From G963662905 sp965230045 (GTDB lineage: Bacteria > Bacteroidota > Bacteroidia > Bacteroidales > WRLA01), in contig OZ245940.1 of assembly GCA_965230045.1 (NCBI GenBank), positions 4,650,001-4,714,000 of the forward strand: 64,000 bases of DNA, written 5' to 3'. The notes under the pieces were generated by a model. The model searched no databases, had not been told where the DNA came from, and was given only the letters and a program-made list of their open reading frames with translations. The position numbers and the translations under genes were made by a program. Of this stretch, positions 43,868 to 52,720 are shown one piece after another; position 1 is the first letter of the stretch, and each line of letters opens with the position of its first letter.

Positions 43868-44335
43868 ATGATACAACGAATTCAAAGCATTTTCCTTTTA
43901 GTTGCATTTATTGCAGGCATTTTGACCTTTCTATTTCCATTGGCCCAGATCTCAGGTGAACTAAACCTGCTCGAAATTTATATTTATGGTATTGTTGATC
44001 TTACCAAAATGGGTGGCATTGAAGTGAATAGCGGAATCATAGCAGGACTTATTGCAATTGGAGGGATTATTCCGCTGATTTCAATCATCGCTATATTCCT
44101 TTATAAAAACCGCCTCCGCCAGGCAAATCTGGCCAGGATCGGGTTCTTTATAAATATAGTGCTGGTTATTTTCCTTTTCCTCTTCATCGATTTCATCAAA
44201 AAACAAACCGGAAGCACTGTTACCTATCAATTGGGCATAGGTTTTCCGCTCATCAGTGTAATAATGCTTATTATGTCGCGCAGGGCGATCCTGAACGATG
44301 AAAGGAAAGTACGTGCTGCCGACCGTTTACGCTAA
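43868..44335 (+). CDS. DUF4293 membrane protein
   Basis: 155 residues starting MIQRIQSIFLLVAF, the typical DUF4293 opening. Four hydrophobic segments lie at ~8-28, 55-78 (GLIAIGGIIPLISIIAIFL), 95-113 and 125-140, with a basic C-terminal tail. It should be an inner-membrane protein of unknown role. Opposite in direction to rho, from which it is separated by a 420-bp gap, it appears to be a single-gene unit with its own promoter. Confidence 0.85.
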   Translation: MIQRIQSIFLLVAFIAGILTFLFPLAQISGELNLLEIYIYGIVDLTKMGGIEVNSGIIAGLIAIGGIIPLISIIAIFLYKNRLRQANLARIGFFINIVLVIFLFLFIDFIKKQTGSTVTYQLGIGFPLISVIMLIMSRRAILNDERKVRAADRLR

Positions 44336-44426
44336 TTTTTTTGCTGGCTTAATTTACTGATAATAAAGGCAAAATGGCCGACACTCAAACAAATCCAAAA
44401 AAAAGTTCATTTTTTCTCAAAAAAAA

Positions 44427-44457
44427 TTTGGTGGTTTAAAAATTCGGTGTACTTTTG
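44427..44457 (+). promoter_or_regulatory. Promoter of tRNA-Asp
   Basis: TTTG (44427-44430), exactly 19 bp, then TACTTTTG (44450-44457), a close match to the Bacteroidota consensus, ~37 bp before the tRNA. Confidence 0.75.
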
Positions 44458-44493
44458 CACTCCGTTTGACACGAAAACGATCTCAATATTCAC

Positions 44494-44568
44494 GGTCTGG
44501 TAGTTCAGTTTGGTTAGAATACATGCCTGTCACGCATGGGGTCGCGGGTTCGAGTCCCGTCCAGACCG
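44494..44568 (+). tRNA. tRNA-Asp (GUC)
   Basis: Acceptor stem GGTCTGG/CCAGACC; anticodon arm CATGC-CTGTCAC-GCATG gives anticodon GTC. CCA is not encoded. The A+T-rich McrBC region begins just downstream. Confidence 0.96.
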
Positions 44569-44569
44569 C

Positions 44570-44596
44570 AAAGCTCCTCAAAAGGGAGCTTTTTTT
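44570..44596 (+). terminator. Terminator after tRNA-Asp
   Basis: AAGCTCC-TCAAAAG-GGAGCTT with seven T. Confidence 0.85.
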
Positions 44597-45162
44597 ATGC
44601 CCATTTTTTCCGCAAGCTTTCATTTATATTTCATATCCATGAATGCAGACTTAATCGTGTAGACGTACAAGCACTGAGCAACAGCATCAAATTCTTATAA
44701 CATTCATCTCTAAAAGGCTGACACTTCATCAGCACTCCATGGTCTTATCTTAACAAACTAATATAGAATAGCTTCATAATGGACGTACAGGGATTCCTGT
44801 TAATTATAAATCAATTGGCATATCTAGCTTTTAAGCGATAATTAGTATCTTCGTAACAAAATGCCTGATGACGTCCCTCAACAAGTTCCATCAACCAAAC
44901 GAGGAGCGTAAAATGAAAAAATTGGCAAGGCAAAAAAACAGTGCCGGCAACGAAAGCCTCGAGGCAAGCCATCGAAATGCTCAGAAAGCTTGCAGAGGAT
45001 ACTGGAGTGAGAGCAGCAAAAGTTCCTGAAAAATGGCATTGGGGCATATTAACACCTAGATTCCAATTAGTGAATTAGGTGATTTAGGCGCTCGGTTCCT
45101 AAACGGTAACGATAATTGCAGCCCCAAAATATGAGACACCTTAACTTAGAAAAAATGAAACT
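44597..45162. other. A+T-rich intergenic stretch before the McrBC genes, with possible decayed ORF
   Basis: No intact gene is recognised. An open frame at 44917-45078 (+) reads protein-like (RQAIEMLRKLAEDTGV and onward) but has no start before Met at 44977 and sits just after an in-frame TGA. Another frame begins at ATG 44913 after an AGGAG (38 codons). A short frame from the ATG at ~44870 ends ~50 bp later. These may be pieces of a degraded gene. I do not recognise the family. Confidence 0.3.
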
Positions 45163-47730
45163 ATGAACAAATATCTTGAGATAATCCAGAACCAGGCAAA
45201 AGAACTTAAAAAACTAGAACAAAGCGAACAATTCCTTTTTGAAACGTTCAATAACCTTCAAGACTCTGAAATTGAAAAATTGATAACACAATTCAATTCA
45301 GTAGTTACAGAAAGTAAATTCCAACCTGTAAACCTTCTTAGGTATGATATTTTAAACCTCAGAAAACAAGGAACGCCCATCAACTCAAACTTACTTGAAG
45401 ACATAAAGGGGAAAATTATCTCTAAAGACAAAGCCTATTTCAGCAGATATGGAGATTCATTAATTTCAGGATTAAATAGTTATCCACAAAAAAAGAAGTC
45501 TCCTTTTGTAAACTGGCAAAAAAATTTCAGGGTATTCTTCCCATTTTTTTATACCAAAGAGATAAGTATTCCAATAAATAAGGCATTAGAGAAATTAATA
45601 GATGGGATAGAAGATAAACTTAAATTAAACCAGTATAAAGCACATATCGTTGATTTTAACGGTTCTCAAAACTTTGGATCTTCTTCATGCTGGATTGCAG
45701 GATTTCCCAAAAACAAAATTTCTCATAGAAAAGCATATCAGCTATTTATTAAAATTAGTGCAGCAAAAGTTGAGGCAGGGATAATTGCCGGTTCTGACAT
45801 AAATGACAAGTTATCAAACGAGATAGAAGACTTTAATACCGTAGAGGAGGTCATTATAAAACTAAAGTCTTGCATTGAAACTGTAGAAAATAAGAATAAT
45901 TCGCTCATTAATTATTGGAAGTTTGCTCCAGGGGAAAACGGCATTTATTGGGATGAGTTTTATAAAGAAGGGATTATGGCCATTAGATGGGGCCGTTTGA
46001 CCAATCTTAATGACTATTCGACGGAATCAATGGCAGATGATTTAGGAGTTGAGGATATTGATAATTCAAATCAAATCTGGAATATTGAAAACTTCAGAGA
46101 TGCAAGTATTGGAGATGTGGTTATAGCTAATAGGGGAAAAAGGAAAGCATTAGGTATTGGAGTAATTTCTGGTGAGTATAAATATCAGCCCGAAAGAAAA
46201 AACGCCAAGCACGTAAGGACTGTTAAATGGTTGATCAACGATTTAATTGTTTTTGAAAAAACCATATTTAGACCGGACACATTTTCTCCGACTCTAAAAT
46301 GGGAGAAAATCAAAGAAAAATATCTTCATCTAAATTCAAGCTATAAGGGTATATTTAACGATATCGAATCTGAAAAAAAAGTATTGCCACCGCTTAAAGC
46401 AATACCAAAAGAAAATGAAAACCAAAACTTTTGGTGGTTAAATGCAAATCCCAAAATCTGGAGTATTGATAGCTATGAACTGGGCGACATTCAAACATAC
46501 ACCTCACATAACGACAAAGGGAACAAGCGCCGGATTTATAAATACTTTGAACAAGTTAAGGTTGGAGATTTAATTATTGGATATGAAAGTTCACCCGTAA
46601 AACAAATTAAAGCAATCTATGAAGTAACAGAGGGTCTTCATATTGATGATAGCGAAGGTGAAGTCATAAGCTTTGAGATCAAGGAGATTGTTAATGACCC
46701 AGTTACATGGGACGAATTAAAAGAAACCAAAGGGCTCGAATCTTGTGAAGTTTTTATTAATAATCAGGGCAGCTTATTTGGCCTATCTATAGATGAATTC
46801 GACATAATCAGAGACTTGATAGACGAAAAAAACATAGCCACTGAAAAAGAAATTGAAAAAATTGAGATTAATGAGTATTCCTTGATCAACGATCCTGACA
46901 AACCATTTATTGACGATAATGAGCTCAAAGAAATCACGAACTCTCTCAATGCAAAAAAGAATATAGTCCTGCAAGGCCCTCCTGGAGTAGGCAAAACTTT
47001 TATTGCTAAAAAAATTGCATATGAAATGATGAAAAACACTGATGACACAAAAATCAAGATGATCCAATTTCATCAATCGTACGCTTATGAAGATTTTATT
47101 CAAGGCATTCGCCCTTCAGAAAAAAATTTTAAAGTTAAAAATGGTATTTTTTATGAATTCTGCAAAAAGGCTGAATCTGATCCAAACCAAAAATTTTTCT
47201 TTATCATTGATGAAATAAACAGAGGGAATCTAAGCAAAATTTTTGGTGAGTTGATGATGCTAATTGAATCTGACAAAAGAGGAATTTATAGCGTACCATT
47301 AACCTATTCAGATAAAGATGACGCACTTTTTACAGTCCCTGATAATTTATATTTAATTGGAACAATGAACACAGCCGACCGTTCATTAGCCATTGTTGAC
47401 TACGCCTTGCGCAGGCGCTTTAGATTTATAACTTTAGAACCAAAATTCAATAAGCTGTTTAAAGAGTTCCTTCTATCAAAAGGTCTTTCAAAAGATTTTA
47501 TTCAGGAGATATCGTCAAAACTCAATTTGCTAAATGATAAAATTAAACAAGACCCAAATTTGGGTTCTGGTTTTATGATTGGGCATAGCTTTTTCTGCAA
47601 TGGCAATACTGAAGATGGAAAAAATTGGTTTGAGGAAATTGTGAAATTTGAAATTAAGCCATTGCTGGAAGAGTATTGGTTCGATGATCACGACAGAGTT
47701 AACAATGAGGTTAACTTACTTTTATCATAA
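45163..47730 (+). CDS. McrB-like restriction ATPase/GTPase with EVE/PUA-like reader domains
   Basis: 855 residues. Residues ~115-215 resemble the DUF3578/MrcB N-terminal domain. Two PUA/EVE-like modules follow: ~250-400 (YWKFAPGENGIYWDEF, MAIRWG, IGDVVIANRG) and ~425-555 (FWWLNANPKIWSI, VGDLIIGYES). The motor domain has Walker A GPPGVGKT (605-612), Walker B IIDEINRG (D683, E684), GTMNTADRS and an RRRFRF arginine segment, the McrB pattern of AAA+ NTPases. In type IV restriction McrB recognises modified DNA and drives the McrC nuclease, so the EVE-like domains are probable sensors of a modified base. The gene is visibly more A+T-rich than its neighbours. Confidence 0.9.
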   Translation: MNKYLEIIQNQAKELKKLEQSEQFLFETFNNLQDSEIEKLITQFNSVVTESKFQPVNLLRYDILNLRKQGTPINSNLLEDIKGKIISKDKAYFSRYGDSLISGLNSYPQKKKSPFVNWQKNFRVFFPFFYTKEISIPINKALEKLIDGIEDKLKLNQYKAHIVDFNGSQNFGSSSCWIAGFPKNKISHRKAYQLFIKISAAKVEAGIIAGSDINDKLSNEIEDFNTVEEVIIKLKSCIETVENKNNSLINYWKFAPGENGIYWDEFYKEGIMAIRWGRLTNLNDYSTESMADDLGVEDIDNSNQIWNIENFRDASIGDVVIANRGKRKALGIGVISGEYKYQPERKNAKHVRTVKWLINDLIVFEKTIFRPDTFSPTLKWEKIKEKYLHLNSSYKGIFNDIESEKKVLPPLKAIPKENENQNFWWLNANPKIWSIDSYELGDIQTYTSHNDKGNKRRIYKYFEQVKVGDLIIGYESSPVKQIKAIYEVTEGLHIDDSEGEVISFEIKEIVNDPVTWDELKETKGLESCEVFINNQGSLFGLSIDEFDIIRDLIDEKNIATEKEIEKIEINEYSLINDPDKPFIDDNELKEITNSLNAKKNIVLQGPPGVGKTFIAKKIAYEMMKNTDDTKIKMIQFHQSYAYEDFIQGIRPSEKNFKVKNGIFYEFCKKAESDPNQKFFFIIDEINRGNLSKIFGELMMLIESDKRGIYSVPLTYSDKDDALFTVPDNLYLIGTMNTADRSLAIVDYALRRRFRFITLEPKFNKLFKEFLLSKGLSKDFIQEISSKLNLLNDKIKQDPNLGSGFMIGHSFFCNGNTEDGKNWFEEIVKFEIKPLLEEYWFDDHDRVNNEVNLLLS

Positions 47731-47733
47731 ATT

Positions 47734-48762
47734 ATGCAGATTCCGATTCAGAATATCTACTATCTGCTGTGCTATGCATGGAATAAGCTCGATGAAAGAG
47801 ATGTAGTTGATGTTAATGGCATTGACTCAACCGAATTGATTGACTTATTTGCGAAAATTCTTTCAAATAGCTGCTCTCGTTTGTTAAAACAAGGATTAGA
47901 CAGATATTACATTGAGTATAAAGATGTTATAATGGGCATAAAAGGGAAATTCAATTATTCTGAATCAATAAAACAAAATGTACTCCCCTTAAGCAGAACG
48001 GCTTGCACTTACGATGAATTTAATTATGACATCCCGCACAACCAAATCCTTAAAGCTACCATTGGAAAATTACTTCGAACTAAAAATCTGGATACATCCA
48101 TAAAAGAAGAACTACATAAGTCATTTATTAAGTTTCCTCCTATTTCAGATATAGTTATCCGTAATTCTGTATTTAGCCGAATAAGATTGCATCGCAATAA
48201 TTATCATTATGATTTTATTTTGAAAGTATGTCAGATTCTAAATGACAACTTACTTATATCCGAAGCAAGTGGCAATTACAAATTCAAAGACTTCACACGT
48301 GAAGACAAATCAATGGCAAGGCTATTTGAATCTTTTATACGCAATTTTTATAAAACCGAATCGGACTATTCCGTTTCAAGCGATCTAATTAAATGGCAAT
48401 TTGACTATGATCGACCAGAGGATTTGGAAATGCTTCCACAGATGCTTACCGATATTACTCTAAAGCGGGATGACAAGAAAATCATCATTGACACAAAATA
48501 CTATAAGGAGGCATTCGTAAGCAGATATGAAAAGAAAAAAATTATCTCAAGCAACCTTTATCAGCTTTTTTCATATTTAAAAAATCAAGAGACCGGCTCA
48601 ATAGCAACACGTAAATGTGAAGGCATTCTCCTTTATCCATCTGTACGGAACAATTTTATACACACATATAGATATGATAATCATAAAATTAGGATTATGT
48701 CCATCAACTTAAATCAGAATTGGCAAAACATAAAAAATGATTTGCTTGAAATTGTTGCATAA
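47734..48762 (+). CDS. McrC-like nuclease subunit of a type IV restriction system
   Basis: 342 residues. The N-terminus (IPIQNIYYLLCYAWNKLDE) is typical of McrC. The C-terminal half carries a PD-(D/E)xK-type site with D240 (LTDITL) and D253-T-K255 (IIIDTKYYK). It starts three bases after the McrB-like stop, so the two are coupled. It should cut DNA when activated by the partner motor. It shares the A+T-rich composition of the partner gene, consistent with transfer as a cassette. Confidence 0.92.
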   Translation: MQIPIQNIYYLLCYAWNKLDERDVVDVNGIDSTELIDLFAKILSNSCSRLLKQGLDRYYIEYKDVIMGIKGKFNYSESIKQNVLPLSRTACTYDEFNYDIPHNQILKATIGKLLRTKNLDTSIKEELHKSFIKFPPISDIVIRNSVFSRIRLHRNNYHYDFILKVCQILNDNLLISEASGNYKFKDFTREDKSMARLFESFIRNFYKTESDYSVSSDLIKWQFDYDRPEDLEMLPQMLTDITLKRDDKKIIIDTKYYKEAFVSRYEKKKIISSNLYQLFSYLKNQETGSIATRKCEGILLYPSVRNNFIHTYRYDNHKIRIMSINLNQNWQNIKNDLLEIVA

Positions 48763-48839
48763 CGAAAAGTACTCCCAAAATCCGAAAATCAACAACATTC
48801 ATTGGTGCACAGAAAGAGCAGATTAAAATTAAAAGCCCT

Positions 48840-49057
48840 AACCTGCTTTATTCATGTTTTAAATTCAGGTCAGATGTGAGGCGTCTAAAGCTGAAGATAT
48901 AGTCGCCTATTTCAAAGCTTTAGCAACGAAGCAGATGGCCTGTAGTTAATGCACTAGTAAAATGCAAACAAATTCAATTTTAGGATATAAATTTAATAAA
49001 CACTTAAATTTAAGCTGCTTACATTATTTTGTTTGCATTTTATGAATAGAGCAGGCT
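48840..49057. repeat. Degenerate palindromic element with the same ends as 10397-10577
   Basis: It starts TAACCTGCTTTATTCATG and ends with the near reverse complement of that sequence. Inside, AAAATGCAAACAAA (48959-48972) and TTTGTTTGCATTTT (49028-49041) form a second inverted repeat, and CTAAAGCT/AAGCTTTAG a third (48885-48921). There is no coding capacity. The rest of the gap up to 49287 shows nothing further recognisable. Confidence 0.6.
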
Positions 49058-49287
49058 AATATATCCATCCCGTAAAAGCTTTGGAGCCGTATAAAAAAAG
49101 ATGCTTCTACTACTATTGACAGCTGAGTTAATCATGAAATATATACACGACAACATCCTCACCCCTTCATCAGGCTTCGACTCCTCACCTTCGCTCAATG
49201 CAGGCGCTCAGCCTCCATGCTGACGATACCCATTAACTATAAACACCCCACTGATCACCAATCACTGATTACCGATCACCCATCCAA

Positions 49288-49372
49288 CATTAACCATTAC
49301 CCATTAACAATTAACAATTAACTATTAACAATTAACAATTAACCATTAACCATTAACCATTAACCATTACGC
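49288..49372. repeat. Heptamer tandem repeats (ATTAACC/ATTAACA)
   Basis: About 11 imperfect copies of a 7-bp unit, running up to and through the stop codon of the DUF6266 gene at 49367-49369. Repeat number is probably variable between strains. Confidence 0.85.
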
Positions 49373-50011
49373 ATTACCCATCATCCCACAATAATAAGAA
49401 GGGCAAACATCCGCTTCGGTTACTGCTCCCCTTACCGGAATTTTGCCGTAAAAGCTCAGGTACACATGCGCCCCACCTTCCGGGATAACGCCCGTATAGC
49501 TTAATTGCCCATCGGAACGCTTTGCTGCTTCCAAACGGAAATCCAGACGATTCTTTTCAGGAAAAATTAAAATCAATGCTGCGCGGTCATTGGCATACTG
49601 CCGGTCTTCTTCTGTGTGCGCCCATTGCAGCACATTATTCTCGGCCACTATTTGGATGTCTGCCGGCAAAGTCCTGCTTCCGTGAAATAGCCTCAAAGCA
49701 CTGAAATCAACCTCAAGATCAGGATAGATTCCTGTTACTGCATGCTTCAAATTCCAGGACAATGCTGCGGAATATGCCGGGCGCGCTTTAAAATCTGCTG
49801 CAAAACCATAGCGGTACACCTCTTTTAACAATGCGTTGACCGGTTGCAAAACAGCGAAACGCTTTCGGGCTATCAGCTGTTTTTCGGTATTGGGCTGATT
49901 TACTTTTGATGGACGTGCGCGGGCAAAGTATTTTCCATTGCGCTCATACGTAATAATATTCCCGATTCTTCCACTTCCGCCGTTGAGCAGGCCATTTTTT
50001 AGTTCTGCCAT
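49367..50011 (-). CDS. DUF6266 protein
   Basis: 214 residues starting MAELKNGLLNGGSGRIGNIITYERNGKYF, the typical DUF6266 opening with R-x-R-P-S-K-V-N-Q. The rest is predicted beta-rich (fibronectin-like) with no signal peptide or membrane segment. The role of the family is unknown. Its last codons lie at the edge of the heptamer repeat tract, so the C-terminus may be lineage-specific. A TATATTTG element on the minus strand (50115-50122) could be its promoter. Confidence 0.8.
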   Translation of the reverse strand: MAELKNGLLNGGSGRIGNIITYERNGKYFARARPSKVNQPNTEKQLIARKRFAVLQPVNALLKEVYRYGFAADFKARPAYSAALSWNLKHAVTGIYPDLEVDFSALRLFHGSRTLPADIQIVAENNVLQWAHTEEDRQYANDRAALILIFPEKNRLDFRLEAAKRSDGQLSYTGVIPEGGAHVYLSFYGKIPVRGAVTEADVCPSYYCGMMGNA

Positions 50012-50172
50012 AATAATTGGTGTTATGTTGATAATGTCTTATCCTAATCCGGTTTTCTTTATACTCTATTCAGCCCTAAAGTCACTTTGATATAAAGCGA
50101 TATCAAATCCATAGCAAATATATAACAATTATCTATTATAATCGTATTATATCCGTATTAAATACGCTAATA

Positions 50173-50230
50173 GGTTTAATTAAAATGTACTTAATACGTA
50201 TTTGATACGTATTTGATACGTAGTTAAACC
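50173..50230. promoter_or_regulatory. Tandem TTTGATACGTA motifs between the DUF6266 gene and dnaK
   Basis: Three 10-11 bp units containing the palindrome TACGTA (50191-50200, 50201-50211, 50212-50222) are framed by GGTTTAA and TTAAACC. This resembles a multi-site operator in the divergent gap 50012-50589. The rest of that gap shows no gene. Confidence 0.4.
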
Positions 50231-50589
50231 AGTATTGACACGGAATTAAGATTGCTTTACGCAAGATAAAAACCCAAATAAAGTAAAGCATTAAGCATAA
50301 TGCCACAATTGGGGATAATCAAGTCAGGCTGTCCCTTGCAATCCTGACCGGATATTTCATCTTGCAAAAATCAATCCTGCCGTTTTGTCACTTCGTAATA
50401 AAAATATGCGCCAAGTAAATGAAAAAATATTATTAACTGAATATCAGGTGATTAAAAAACAAACCTTTATCAAACGGGCAAAAACAACCATAAAAAACAG
50501 ACATTCAAAGCGCTGTGGCATAATGATTGACAGGCAAAGGGGGCAATTAAGAACTTAAATCGTAAACACATTAAAAATACAATCATACA

Positions 50590-52512
50590 ATGGGAAAAAT
50601 TATAGGTATTGACTTAGGTACAACCAACTCATGTGTTGCCGTTATGGAAGGCAACGAGCCTGTTGTTATCCCCAACAGCGAGGGACGCAGGACTACCCCA
50701 TCTATTGTGGCATTCACTGAGAATGGCGAACGTAAAGTAGGTGACCCGGCCAAAAGGCAGGCGATTACCAATCCGGAAAAAACCATATTCTCCATCAAAC
50801 GTTTTATGGGAGAGACTTATGGAAGCACTTCAAAAGAAATCAACCGTGTATCGTATAAAGTAGTACGTGGCGACAATGATACTCCGCGTGTACAAATCGA
50901 TGACCGCAAATATACTCCTCAGGAAATTTCTGCTATGGTCCTTCAAAAAATGAAGAAAACTGCAGAAGATTATCTCGGCCAGGAAGTTACAGAGGCAGTA
51001 ATTACTGTTCCTGCATACTTCAGCGACAGCCAGCGCCAGGCTACGAAAGAAGCAGGCGAAATTGCCGGCCTTACTGTAAAAAGGATTATCAATGAGCCTA
51101 CTGCTGCTTCATTGGCCTATGGTCTTGACAAAAAAGACCAGGATGTAAAAATTGCAGTTTATGACCTGGGCGGCGGTACATTTGATATTTCCATCCTCGA
51201 ACTGGGCGATGGCGTTTTCGAAGTAAAATCGACTAATGGCGACACACACCTTGGTGGTGATGACTTTGACCAGGTAATTATAGACTGGCTGGCAGATGAG
51301 TTTAAAAACGATGAAGGTATTGACCTGAGAAAAGACCCGATGGCACTTCAGCGCCTAAAAGAAGCTGCTGAAAAAGCCAAGATTGAGCTTTCCAGCTCCT
51401 CGGAAACCGAAATCAACCTGCCCTACATTATGCCGGTGAACGGTATTCCAAAACACCTTGTACGCAAACTGACCCGTGCAAAATTCGAGCAGCTTGTTGA
51501 CGTGCTGGTACAACGCACTATTGAGCCGTGCCGCAAAGCATTGCAGGATGCAAAAATGAGCGCTTCGGATGTGGATGAAGTAATCCTTGTTGGTGGCTCC
51601 ACCCGTATCCCGGCCATTCAGAAAGTAGTTCAGGAATTCTTTGGCAAATCCCCTTCAAAAGGTGTAAATCCCGACGAAGTAGTTGCCATTGGTGCTGCGA
51701 TCCAGGGCGGCGTGCTTACCGGTGAAGTTAAGGACGTGCTTCTTCTTGACGTTACTCCGCTTTCACTCGGTATTGAAACCCTGGGCGGAGTGATGACCAA
51801 ACTGATCGAGGCCAACACAACCATCCCAACCAAAAAATCGGAAACATTCTCTACTGCTGCCGATAATCAGCCATCTGTTGAAATTCATGTTCTACAGGGA
51901 GAACGCCCAATGGCCAACCAAAACAAAAGTATCGGAAGGTTCCATCTCGACGGCATCCCTCCATCACCACGTGGCGTACCACAAATTGAAGTAGCCTTCG
52001 ATATCGATGCCAACGGTATTATGAATGTAAGTGCTAAGGACAAAGCTACCGGCAAATCGCAAAACATCCGTATTGAAGCATCCAGCGGCCTTTCGGATGA
52101 TGAAATCAAAAAGATGAAAGCAGAAGCCGATGCCAATGCCGAAGCAGACAAGAAAATGCGCGAAGAGATTGATAAAATCAATCAGGCAGATGCCATGATT
52201 TTCCAAACAGAGAAACAACTGAAGGAATATGGCGACAAGCTTCCGGCAGACAAGAAAGCCGAAATTGAAGGCGCTATTGCTGAGCTGAAGAAAGCCCATG
52301 AGAGCAAAGACATTGCAGCTATTGATGCCGCGATGGAAAAACTCAACAACATTTGGCAACAAGCCAGCCAGCAAATGTATCAGGATGGTCAGCAGCAAGG
52401 ACAGCCAAATCCGGGAGCCGGAGCAAACGGTGGTCAACAAGCAGGTGGCCAGCAAAAAGGTCAAAATCCCGGCGGCGATGTAGAAGACGCTGATTTTGAA
52501 GAAGTAAAATAA
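50590..52512 (+). CDS. dnaK: Chaperone DnaK (Hsp70)
   Basis: 640 residues, standard length. It begins GKIIGIDLGTTNSCVAVMEG, shows the phosphate-2 region YDLGGGTFDISILE, the hinge and the substrate-binding beta domain, and ends in a Gln/Gly-rich tail with DADFEEVK. It refolds proteins with ATP together with DnaJ and GrpE. Neither partner is adjacent, although a DjlA-like J protein lies at 17 kb. A hairpin terminator follows, so it is a single-gene unit. Confidence 0.98.
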   Translation: MGKIIGIDLGTTNSCVAVMEGNEPVVIPNSEGRRTTPSIVAFTENGERKVGDPAKRQAITNPEKTIFSIKRFMGETYGSTSKEINRVSYKVVRGDNDTPRVQIDDRKYTPQEISAMVLQKMKKTAEDYLGQEVTEAVITVPAYFSDSQRQATKEAGEIAGLTVKRIINEPTAASLAYGLDKKDQDVKIAVYDLGGGTFDISILELGDGVFEVKSTNGDTHLGGDDFDQVIIDWLADEFKNDEGIDLRKDPMALQRLKEAAEKAKIELSSSSETEINLPYIMPVNGIPKHLVRKLTRAKFEQLVDVLVQRTIEPCRKALQDAKMSASDVDEVILVGGSTRIPAIQKVVQEFFGKSPSKGVNPDEVVAIGAAIQGGVLTGEVKDVLLLDVTPLSLGIETLGGVMTKLIEANTTIPTKKSETFSTAADNQPSVEIHVLQGERPMANQNKSIGRFHLDGIPPSPRGVPQIEVAFDIDANGIMNVSAKDKATGKSQNIRIEASSGLSDDEIKKMKAEADANAEADKKMREEIDKINQADAMIFQTEKQLKEYGDKLPADKKAEIEGAIAELKKAHESKDIAAIDAAMEKLNNIWQQASQQMYQDGQQQGQPNPGAGANGGQQAGGQQKGQNPGGDVEDADFEEVK

Positions 52513-52535
52513 ACCGTATTGGAACAAATAGCTAC

Positions 52536-52561
52536 AAGGACATCTTCGGATGTCCTTTTTT
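52536..52561 (+). terminator. Terminator after dnaK
   Basis: AAGGACATC-TTCG-GATGTCCTT with seven T; a stable UUCG tetraloop. Confidence 0.92.
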
Positions 52562-52662
52562 TGTATCCTTTTTTGGAATTCTTCCGACCAAAGCCCCAAA
52601 AATGCATATATTTGTTAACTTAAATTTAATTGGAGCCGATGTAAAGCTTTTATGTTTATAAG

Positions 52663-52670
52663 TACTTTTG
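52663..52670 (+). promoter_or_regulatory. -7 element for the 1402-residue T9SS protein gene
   Basis: TACTTTTG lies 50 bp before the ATG. The -33 position is only weakly TTTG-like. Confidence 0.45.
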
Positions 52671-52720
52671 TCGCCCCGATACTTACATATTTAAGACAGT
52701 AAACCAAATTAAATTCTATT

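Noticed and set aside
44811..45047. 78-codon minus-strand ORF before the restriction genes, with hydrophobic stretches
   Set aside because: The opposite strand reads at least as protein-like. The ORF has no promoter, and its composition is that of an antisense shadow.
44536..49060. Attachment-site duplication of the tRNA-Asp 3' end around the McrBC genes
   Set aside because: I looked for a second copy of the tRNA end downstream of the McrC gene and found none, so integration by a tRNA-targeting integrase is not supported.
49288..49372. Possible CRISPR array
   Set aside because: The units are 7 bp with no spacers, which is a simple tandem repeat.
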